DNA of 64,000 bases from Collinsella sp. (lineage in GTDB: Bacteria > Actinomycetota > Coriobacteriia > Coriobacteriales > Coriobacteriaceae), in contig DXZW01000023.1 in the NCBI GenBank assembly GCA_019419455.1, forward strand, positions 11,177 through 75,176, in the 5' to 3' direction. Below are positions 9,754 through 16,183 of this stretch, one piece after another. Position numbers and translations under genes: made by a program. Position 1 is the stretch's first letter. Each line of letters begins with the position of its first letter. The notes under the pieces were generated by a model. It was not told the origin of the DNA. It saw only the letters and a program-made list of their open reading frames with translations, and did no database searches.

Positions 9754-10719
9754 ATGGCTGCAGGCAAAACCTTCTATGACATCCTGGGCGTATCCAAGAG
9801 CGCCTCCGACAAAGAGATTAAGAGTGCGTTTCGCAAGCTCGCGCAAAAATATCACCCCGATGCCGGCGGCGACGAGGCCAAGTTTAAGGAGATCAGCGAG
9901 GCCTACGAGACGCTTTCGGACGAGAAGAAGCGCAAAGAGTACGACCAGATGCTCATGTTTGGCGGCATGCCGGGCGCGGGCGGCGCGTATGGCGGCGGCT
10001 ACGGTGCCGGTGCGGGCGCCAGCGGCTGGGGCGACATCTTCGACAGCATCTTTAGCGGCAACGGCGCCTGGGGCAGCGATTGGGGCTCGGGTTTCGCCGG
10101 GGCTGCGGGCGCTGCCGGTGCGGGTGCGGGTCGCAGCCGCGCTCGCAAGGGCGGCGACCTGTCGCTGACCGTCGATGTGACGGCCGAGGACGCGTTTCGC
10201 GGCGTGACGCACAAGGTCACCTACCGCATTCCCTCGACAGGCGAGCAACAGACCATTACGGTCTCGGTGCCCGCGGGTGCGGTCGACGGCGGCAAACTGC
10301 GCTACAAGCGTCGCGGCGAGTACGGCGTTGCCGGCGGCGAGCGCGGCGACCTGGTCGTGACCACGCACGTGGAGGAGCATCCGCTGTTTAAGCGTAAAGG
10401 TGCCGACGTGACCATGGAGGTACCGGTCTCGGTCTATGAGGCGGCGCTCGGCTGCACGGTGGACGTGCCGACGCCCGGCGGTGCGACGGTTCGTCTGAAG
10501 GTGCCCGCGGGTACCCAGACGGGCAAGAAGTTCCGCTTTAAGGAGATGGGCGCGCCCGACGTTAAGCACCGTGGCCGTACGGGCGCGCTGCTCGTCGAGA
10601 TCAAGGTGCAGGTTCCCACGAACCTGTCTGATGACGAGCGCGATGCCATGACCAAGCTGCGCGAGGCCGACACGCGCGACTATCGCGAGAAGGTCAATCG
10701 TTACAAGGCGACGTACTAG
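9754..10719 (+). CDS. dnaJ: DnaJ/CbpA-type J-domain co-chaperone without zinc finger
   Basis: 321 residues. Positions 5-68 form the J-domain with the HPD motif at 34-36 (QKYHPDAGGDE), which stimulates DnaK ATPase. Positions about 70-130 are Gly-rich (GGMPGAGGAYGGGYGAGAG). The C-terminal beta-sandwich client-binding domains follow (SLTVDVTAEDAFRGV..., VPVSVYEAALGCTVDVPTPGG). The four CxxCxGxG zinc-binding repeats of classical DnaJ are absent, so this is the type II (CbpA/DnaJ2-like) form. GGAGAGGAG precedes the ATG. It sits between grpE and hspR, as in actinobacterial dnaK operons. Confidence 0.95.
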   Translation: MAAGKTFYDILGVSKSASDKEIKSAFRKLAQKYHPDAGGDEAKFKEISEAYETLSDEKKRKEYDQMLMFGGMPGAGGAYGGGYGAGAGASGWGDIFDSIFSGNGAWGSDWGSGFAGAAGAAGAGAGRSRARKGGDLSLTVDVTAEDAFRGVTHKVTYRIPSTGEQQTITVSVPAGAVDGGKLRYKRRGEYGVAGGERGDLVVTTHVEEHPLFKRKGADVTMEVPVSVYEAALGCTVDVPTPGGATVRLKVPAGTQTGKKFRFKEMGAPDVKHRGRTGALLVEIKVQVPTNLSDDERDAMTKLREADTRDYREKVNRYKATY

Positions 10720-10791
10720 GGCGGTCGCGGCGCACGACCACGCCCGCGGGCTTATGATGGACGATAACGAGACGGAAAGGGGTCAGGTAGC

Positions 10792-11208
10792 ATGGCCGAG
10801 GACAATAGGAACAAACCGCTGTACATGATCAGCGTGGCGGCCGAGCTGACCGGCATGCATCCGCAGACTCTGCGCGTCTACGAGTCCAAGGGCCTGGTGA
10901 ACCCCCAGCGCTCGGGCGGCAACACGCGCCTGTATTCGCGTGCCGATATCGAGCGCCTGGAGCTCATCAACCAGCTGACCGACGAGGGCATCAACCTTGC
11001 CGGCGTGGTGCGTATCCTCGATATGAAGGAGCGTGCCGAGGAGCGTGAGCGCGAAAACGAAAAGCTCCGTGCTCGCGTGCGCCAGCTCGAGGACGAGCTG
11101 CACGAGTACAAGATGCAGAAGAAGATCACCGCCCTGGCCCCGCGCGACGGCTCAGTTAACCCCGAGCAAGTCATGCGCAAGCTGCTGGGCGCCGGAGGGG
11201 ATCTGTAG
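10792..11208 (+). CDS. hspR: Heat-shock repressor HspR (MerR family)
   Basis: 138 residues. A winged-helix MerR DNA-binding domain at the N-terminus (YMISVAAELTGMHPQTLRVYESKGLVNPQRS, then NTRLYSRADIERL) is followed by a long coiled coil (about 80-115). The context and MHPQTLR-YE sequence are those of HspR, which in Streptomyces and others represses dnaK and clpB with DnaK acting as co-repressor. It is the last gene of the chaperone operon, so the loop is autoregulatory. The likely operators are the similar elements before dnaK and clpB. Transcription ends at the hairpins at 11209-11320. Confidence 0.95.
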   Translation: MAEDNRNKPLYMISVAAELTGMHPQTLRVYESKGLVNPQRSGGNTRLYSRADIERLELINQLTDEGINLAGVVRILDMKERAEERERENEKLRARVRQLEDELHEYKMQKKITALAPRDGSVNPEQVMRKLLGAGGDL

Positions 11209-11320
11209 GTTACGCCGTTCTGCCGAACGGCGTAACGGCTCGACGCTGCGCGCCGCCCAGAGCGACAATTTGTCATTCAAAAGGCAAGGCATGACCAGAA
11301 GGTCTATGCCTTGCCTTTTT
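11209..11320 (+). terminator. Hairpin and terminator after hspR
   Basis: Two structures follow the stop codon. A perfect 12-bp stem GTTACGCCGTTC/GAACGGCGTAAC (11209-11236) has no T-tail. A stem AAAAGGCAAGGCAT/ATGCCTTGCCTTTT (11279-11292 and 11306-11319), with an inner GACC-AGAA-GGTC stem, ends in T residues and is a good intrinsic terminator. Confidence 0.85.
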
Positions 11321-11596
11321 CATGCCAACTTGTTCGCTCTGGACGTCGCTCGCTGTCCGTCCTCTACCTGCGGCGTTGCCTTGCTCGCTCTGGTAGTCAT
11401 TGGGGACGTTCCTTTTGTGCCGGCACTTGGGGACACTCCTTGCGCCAAACCTGTCTTCCCGTCCCCGGCTCGTTCTATGCTTTACCGAGATAAAGTGAAC
11501 GTGCAGATTCGTAACCCACTCGCAACCGTTCTATGGCACGATATTGAACGAATGTATGCTATGCGCCCAAATCTTTTGGGCAGAGTGGGAGACAGT
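11321..11596. repeat. Intergenic region with GGGACGTTCC repeat
   Basis: No gene is seen. Positions 11403-11440 (GGGGACGTTCCTTTTGTGCC then GGCACTTGGGGACACTCCT) recur almost unchanged at 57429-57468 after the FHA gene, so this is a dispersed element. The hydratase ribosome site GGGAGA lies at about 11588. An open frame that runs from hspR through this region into the hydratase gene is only a frame extension. Confidence 0.6.
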
Positions 11597-13897
11597 ATGG
11601 TCAAGCTGTACGAGGACGGCATCTACCTGCGCGGCGGCAGCGAGGTTGTGCCTGCGGCCGAGGCTGCCGAGCGCGGTATTACGCAGACGCCCGAGGATGC
11701 CAAGCGCGGCACCATCGCGTATTCGATCCTCCAGGCACACAATACGTCCGGCGACCCCGAGGCGCTCAAGATTCGCTTCGACGCCATGGCGAGCCACGAC
11801 ATCACCTTTGTCGGCATCATCCAGACGGCGCGCGCCTCGGGCATGGAGCAGTTCCCGCTGCCCTACGTGCTCACCAACTGCCATAACTCGCTGTGCGCCG
11901 TGGGCGGCACCATCAACGAGGACGACCATGTCTTTGGCCTCTCCGCGGCCAAGAAGTACGGCGGCATCTTCGTTCCGCCGCACATCGCCGTCATCCACTC
12001 CTTTATGCGTGAGAACTTCGCCGGCTGCGGCAAGATGATCCTGGGTTCCGACTCGCACACCCGCTATGGCGCCCTGGGCACCATGGCCGTGGGCGAGGGC
12101 GGCGGCGAGCTGGCAAAGCAGCTGCTGCGCGACACCTACGACGTTGCCTATCCCGGCGTCGTCGCCATCTACCTCACGGGCACCCCGCGCCCCGGCGTCG
12201 GCCCGCACGATGTGGCGCTCGCTATCATCAAGGCGGTCTTTGCCAAGGGCTACGTCAAGAACAAGGTCATGGAGTTTGTGGGCCCGGGCATCGCGAGCAT
12301 GACGACCGATTACCGCAATGGCGTCGATGTCATGACCACCGAGACCACCTGCCTGTCGAGCATCTGGGCCGCCGACGAGGACACACGCGCGTTTTTGACC
12401 ATGCATGGCCGCGGCGACGACTACCGCGAGCTCAAGCCCGCCGATGTCGCCTACTATGACGGCTGCGTCGAGGTCGATCTGTCCAGCATCAAGCCCATGA
12501 TCGCGCTGCCGTTCCATCCTTCCAACGGCTTTGAGATCGACGAGCTCAACGAGAACCTCGAGGATATCCTGCATGAGGTGGAGCTCGAGGCTGCCAAGAT
12601 CGGCGAGGGCAAGACGCACTTTAGCCTGCTCGACAAGATCGTCGACGGCAAGCTGCACGTGCAGCAGGGCGTTATCGCCGGCTGCTCGGGCGGTAACTAC
12701 GACTCCGTGGTCCAGGCTGCCCGCGTGCTTAAGGGCGCCAACACCGGCTGCGGCGAGTTCTCGCTGTCGGTCTATCCCACAAGCCAGCCCGTGGCGCTCG
12801 AACTTACGCGCCGTGGCTACATCTACGACCTTATGGAGGCCGGCGCGATCGTGCGTACGGCGTTCTGCGGTCCGTGCTTTGGCGCCGGCGACACGCCTGC
12901 CAACAACGGCCTGTCCATCCGCCACACCACGCGCAATTTCCCCAACCGCGAGGGTTCCAAGCCGGGTAATGGCCAGCTGAGCGCCGTGGCCCTGATGGAC
13001 GCTCGCTCCATTGCGGCGACGGCTGCCAACGGCGGCGTCCTGACGCCGGCGACCGACCTGCCCGAGGAGACTTGGGACGAGGCCTGCGAGTACACCTTTG
13101 ACGACGCGCCGTACAAAAAGCGCGTGTACTGGGGCTTTGGCAAGGCGGAGCCTGCCGACGAGCTGGTCGAAGGCCCCAACATCAAGCCGTGGCCCGCGAT
13201 GGAGCCCCTCGGCGACGATATCCTGCTCAAGGTGTGCTCCAAGATCATGGACCCGGTCACTACGACCGATGAGCTCATTCCCTCGGGCGAGACGAGCTCC
13301 TTCCGCTCCAACCCGCTGGGCTTGGCCGAGTTTACGCTCAGCCGCCGCGACCCGGCCTACGTGGGCCGTTCCAAGGAGGTCGACGCGGTGGAAAAGCGCC
13401 GCGTTGCCGGCGAAGCGGCAGGCGACCTGGCGGCGCTCGATGCCGAGCTTGCCGGCGTGTTTGAGGCGCTGGCTGGCGCGGGTGTCGCGGCAGACGCCAA
13501 GGCGACCGAGTACGGCTCCATGCTCTATGCCAAGAAGCCCGGTGACGGTTCTGCCCGCGAGCAGGCCGCGAGCTGCCAGCGCGTGATTGGCGGTCTGGCC
13601 AATATCGTTCACGAGTACGCCACCAAGCGCTATCGCTCCAACGTGATGAACTGGGGCATGGTGCCCTTCCAGATGGAGGCCGAGCCCAACTTTGAGGTGG
13701 GCGACTACGTCTTTGTGCCGGGTATACGCGCTGCGCTCGATGGTGACCTGAAGGACATCGCCGCCTACGTGGTGCGCGCCGACGGCACGTTCGAGCAGAT
13801 TGAGCTCTACATTGCCGATATGACGGCAGAGGAGCGTGCCATCGTCAAGGCCGGCTGTCTGATCAACTACAACAAGTTCAAGGCCGCTGCCGAGTAA
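11597..13897 (+). CDS. Aconitase-family hydratase (YbhJ-like)
   Basis: A 766-residue member of the aconitase/isopropylmalate dehydratase superfamily, with the large catalytic domains followed by a swivel-like C-terminal part. The three expected cluster cysteines are visible: one in QQGVIAGCSGGNYDS and two in RTAFCGPCFGAGDTP. Substrate-site segments such as GSDSHTRYGALGTMAVGEGGGELAKQ and NTGCGEFSLSVYPTSQP are also kept. Sequence features fit the YbhJ-like branch better than classical AcnA/AcnB, so the substrate is uncertain: citrate/isocitrate or another hydroxyacid. The ATG at 11597 is chosen by its GGGAGA site. It stands alone, bounded by a terminator upstream and a large inverted repeat downstream. 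Confidence 0.87.
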   Translation: MVKLYEDGIYLRGGSEVVPAAEAAERGITQTPEDAKRGTIAYSILQAHNTSGDPEALKIRFDAMASHDITFVGIIQTARASGMEQFPLPYVLTNCHNSLCAVGGTINEDDHVFGLSAAKKYGGIFVPPHIAVIHSFMRENFAGCGKMILGSDSHTRYGALGTMAVGEGGGELAKQLLRDTYDVAYPGVVAIYLTGTPRPGVGPHDVALAIIKAVFAKGYVKNKVMEFVGPGIASMTTDYRNGVDVMTTETTCLSSIWAADEDTRAFLTMHGRGDDYRELKPADVAYYDGCVEVDLSSIKPMIALPFHPSNGFEIDELNENLEDILHEVELEAAKIGEGKTHFSLLDKIVDGKLHVQQGVIAGCSGGNYDSVVQAARVLKGANTGCGEFSLSVYPTSQPVALELTRRGYIYDLMEAGAIVRTAFCGPCFGAGDTPANNGLSIRHTTRNFPNREGSKPGNGQLSAVALMDARSIAATAANGGVLTPATDLPEETWDEACEYTFDDAPYKKRVYWGFGKAEPADELVEGPNIKPWPAMEPLGDDILLKVCSKIMDPVTTTDELIPSGETSSFRSNPLGLAEFTLSRRDPAYVGRSKEVDAVEKRRVAGEAAGDLAALDAELAGVFEALAGAGVAADAKATEYGSMLYAKKPGDGSAREQAASCQRVIGGLANIVHEYATKRYRSNVMNWGMVPFQMEAEPNFEVGDYVFVPGIRAALDGDLKDIAAYVVRADGTFEQIELYIADMTAEERAIVKAGCLINYNKFKAAAE

Positions 13898-13908
13898 CTC
13901 TGCTGTAC

Positions 13909-13980
13909 GCCCCGGCCACACCTTTCCCTCGCGCTCACGCGCTTCGCGAGGGTCGCTCGAGGGAAAGGTGTGGCCGGGGC
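13909..13980. terminator. Large inverted repeat / terminator after the hydratase gene
   Basis: Arms of 23 bp (13909-13931 and 13958-13980), beginning GCCCCGGCCACACCTTTCCC, are exact reverse complements. The spacer itself holds a CTCGCG/CGCGAG stem. There is no clear T-tract, so it may be a REP-like element acting as an RNA stabiliser rather than a canonical terminator. Confidence 0.65.
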
Positions 13981-14073
13981 TACCGCGACGTTCTCGTTGG
14001 GTCTTGAGGGACGCTAATAAATAGACTTGCTTGATGCTGCCTCTGTTATCGGGGCGGCTTCTTTTTGTCGAAA

Positions 14074-14108
14074 ACCACCACGAAGGGGACAGGCACCTTT
14101 GTGGTGGT
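14074..14108. repeat. ACCACCAC hairpin repeat, copy 1 (inverted)
   Basis: ACCACCACGAAGG pairs with CCTTTGTGGTGGT; the loop reads GGACAGGCA. It is the reverse complement of copies 2 and 3 and lies downstream of the minus-strand gene at 14162-14848. Confidence 0.75.
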
Positions 14109-14161
14109 GGGGTTGAGCTCAATGTCGGTGTGCACGTTGAGCGACATTCCAATGAGCGCCT

Positions 14162-14848
14162 CTACAGGATTTCATCTGGGTTGGCGGGTTTGGTTGTTTT
14201 GGGGATGCCGAGTTTGGATGACGCGAAATCGTCAACATTGTCCTTAATTCCGTCTTTGGTGTAGACAGTGACCATATAGGTGCTGTGTCCGAATTCGCCC
14301 TTGTCGCGTGTTGCCCAGGCATCCCAGTAGGCGGCCCCGTTTCGCCCTTTGATTTTTCCGACACGGCGGAGTTCTGTTCGCTTTAATTTCTGGTTGCTAT
14401 AGATGGTTCGACCGGTCTCCTCGGTGAGCCCGCACTGTCCAAGCATCTTGTCGAGGACTTGGTTCATGTGGCGCTCATCGGTGTTTGGTGCGTAGTCGTA
14501 GGCGAGGGTGACGGAGTCGAGTGGCTGGTCGTCGATTAGATAGTTTAGCGCCTGAGGTTCAAGGCAGAAATAGGGGGAGCATCCGTCGACCTTGCCGAGC
14601 AACGGTAACTTGGACTGCCAACTTCCGGTGGGAATTGCATATTCGTAGAACACGCCACGGCAGACAAAGGAGAGCGAGGTGGCACGCGAGCCGGCGTCGA
14701 TCATCCCGCAAAGATCGAAGGGCGAGGCGATACCAAAAGAAAAGGGCGTGATGACGATAAGGAAGAGCATCACGATGGGTATGGCGAGAATGGCGATGAC
14801 GTTACGACCGGTGGAATGAGGCGGCTTCACATGCGCTCCTCGAGACAA
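14162..14848 (-). CDS. Membrane-anchored protein of unknown function
   Basis: 228 residues, not recognised. After a short basic start, one strongly hydrophobic segment (VIAILAIPIVMLFLIVITPF, residues about 15-40) should anchor or export the protein. The remainder is a soluble, probably extracytoplasmic domain with six or so cysteines (DLCG, FVCRG, DGCSPYFCLE, GQCGLTEE) that could form disulfides. The gene is bracketed by inverted copies of the ACCACCAC hairpin (14074-14108 and 14941-14975). It is divergent from the similar-sized anchored protein at 15065, and the two may be functional relatives, though no clear similarity is seen. Confidence 0.7.
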   Translation of the reverse strand: MSRGAHVKPPHSTGRNVIAILAIPIVMLFLIVITPFSFGIASPFDLCGMIDAGSRATSLSFVCRGVFYEYAIPTGSWQSKLPLLGKVDGCSPYFCLEPQALNYLIDDQPLDSVTLAYDYAPNTDERHMNQVLDKMLGQCGLTEETGRTIYSNQKLKRTELRRVGKIKGRNGAAYWDAWATRDKGEFGHSTYMVTVYTKDGIKDNVDDFASSKLGIPKTTKPANPDEIL

Positions 14849-14940
14849 AGATCTGTTGAGGATAGGCAGAAATGGATATGTTCAGAGAACAATTCAAGTT
14901 TAATCTCATGGCGCGAGATGGTCGACCGTTAGCGTCGAAA

Positions 14941-14975
14941 ACCACCACAAAGGTGCCTGTCCCCTTTGTGGTGGT
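14941..14975. repeat. ACCACCAC hairpin repeat, copy 2
   Basis: ACCACCACAAAGG (14941-14953) pairs with CCTTTGTGGTGGT (14963-14975) around TGCCTGTCC. It lies in the divergent promoter region of the 14162 and 15065 genes, in the opposite orientation to copy 1. Confidence 0.8.
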
Positions 14976-15064
14976 GAGGAGCGCGCGGCTTCTTTTGGTA
15001 ATAGTGTTAGCTGGCGGTATCATTAGTGCAGGTGGCGAAGGTTTGCATTGTGGGGTGTTTTGCC

Positions 15065-15736
15065 GTGAGCCGTTCTGCCCGTATTGGATTGATTGTCTTG
15101 GCGCTTGCGATCGCTGTGGTTGGCGCGGGCGCTGTCGGTATGGCATTTCTACCTGCTGCGGTGACGGAGCCGGTGGTCAAGCCTGTGACTCAATCTGTCG
15201 AACTTCTGACCGGCGACGACAAGCCCGAGGCCATTACCGTTGATTTTGATGAGCAGCCGGCTGTGCTGGGTATTAGCAATTATCCGCGTATTCAGCTTGG
15301 GGCCATGCGCTATACCACGGATGCAAGCCTGATCGATAGGGCGTCCGAGCTACTCAAGGGCAAAACATTTAAGCGTTGGTACGGATATGCGTCCTATCGG
15401 GCAAAAGCGAACGACATGGTTGGCGGATGCCACTCTTCCATCGAGCTGGACACTGCAAACGGCGCAAAGTTATGTGATGTCTCGTACGATCCGGGCTACG
15501 AGGGCAATGAGGGTCCGGGCATCTACATCATGGACGGCGATGTCGCCTATGTCATGGAGGGCGACCAGACCGAGCTCAACGATTTTATGGGTCAGTGTAT
15601 CCAAGATGCCTATAAACAGACCTGCTTGCCTGACCCGCAGACTGCACGCGATAGTGGGTCTGCCCGTACATGGCTGTTCGAGGATGAGATGCCCTGGACC
15701 GTCGAATCGGGAAGTACGGGTTCGGCGAAGGAGTAG
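15065..15736 (+). CDS. Membrane-anchored protein of unknown function
   Basis: 223 residues from the GTG at 15065 (236 if GTG 15026 is used; neither has a strong ribosome site). Residues about 5-30 form one membrane segment or signal anchor (IGLIVLALAIAVVGAGAVGM). The remaining domain is extracytoplasmic, with little repetition and a few cysteines (GGCHSS, KLCDVS, GQCIQD, QTCLPD). No family is recognised. It lies between ACCACCAC hairpins at 14941 and 15745 and has the same layout (single anchor plus about 180-residue Cys-containing domain) as its divergent neighbour. Confidence 0.7.
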   Translation: MSRSARIGLIVLALAIAVVGAGAVGMAFLPAAVTEPVVKPVTQSVELLTGDDKPEAITVDFDEQPAVLGISNYPRIQLGAMRYTTDASLIDRASELLKGKTFKRWYGYASYRAKANDMVGGCHSSIELDTANGAKLCDVSYDPGYEGNEGPGIYIMDGDVAYVMEGDQTELNDFMGQCIQDAYKQTCLPDPQTARDSGSARTWLFEDEMPWTVESGSTGSAKE

Positions 15737-15744
15737 AGACCGCG

Positions 15745-15779
15745 ACCACCACAAAGGTGCCTGTCCTCTTTGTGGTGGT
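15745..15779. repeat. ACCACCAC hairpin repeat, copy 3
   Basis: ACCACCACAAAGG and CTTTGTGGTGGT around TGCCTGTC, in the same orientation as copy 2, just after the stop of the 15065 gene. It may double as its terminator, with TTTT following. Confidence 0.75.
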
Positions 15780-15794
15780 TTTCGGTCTGTCTCG

Positions 15795-16006
15795 ATCTGT
15801 AACATCTTGGCCGCTAAAAGTGGGCCTGGTGTTACAGATTTAGATTTTTGATCCGGGTGTTTTCTGTTCGTCTCGATCTGTAACAGTTAGACCCTAATTT
15901 GCCGATTAGATGTTACAGATTGAGACAAACGGGCGCCGCTGAATAATTCGTCTCGATCTGTAACATCTGGAGCCGGAAACGGTCGATAGATGTTACAGAT
16001 TGAGAT
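15795..16006. repeat. Array of three palindromic ATCTGTAACA repeats
   Basis: Three inverted repeats with arms (GTCTCG)ATCTGTAACA / TGTTACAGAT(TGAGAC) lie at 15795-15839, 15870-15926 and 15950-16006. The arm starts are about 80 bases apart and the sequence between arms is unrelated from copy to copy. They lie between the 15065 gene and the clpB promoter. They may be protein-binding sites or hairpin elements; they are not a CRISPR array because the units are only three, palindromic and differ inside. Confidence 0.75.
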
Positions 16007-16060
16007 AGTGAGGGGACGAGGCCGCAGCGGGTGAGCGTGCCTGCCCCCTATCTCTTAATC

Positions 16061-16102
16061 ACTAAGAAAATCTTATATATAGAGACTTAGATTTGTGTAT
16101 AA
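16061..16102 (+). promoter_or_regulatory. clpB promoter with putative HspR operator
   Basis: CTAAGAAAATCTTATAT-N5-GACTTAGATTT followed by GTGTATAAG matches the dnaK element at 6767-6806 in sequence and spacing. TATAAG is the likely -10 box. Shared control of clpB and dnaK by HspR is the simplest reading. Confidence 0.65.
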
Positions 16103-16183
16103 GATCGTACAAAGCTGGCAACAATACATCTCGAACAACGTGAAGCCGCCCCGTAGGGCGGCCGCCCCAAGAGAGGTGATTCC

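Noticed and set aside
11033..11596. N-terminal extension of the hydratase into hspR
   Set aside because: The extension overlaps hspR and two terminators; the ATG at 11597 with GGGAGA starts the conserved protein.
11531..14152. 873-codon antisense frame over the hydratase gene
   Set aside because: Covers a certain gene on the other strand and runs through the inverted repeat at 13909-13980.
15795..16006. CRISPR array
   Set aside because: Only three units, the repeats are palindromic arms with different centres, and no cas genes are present.
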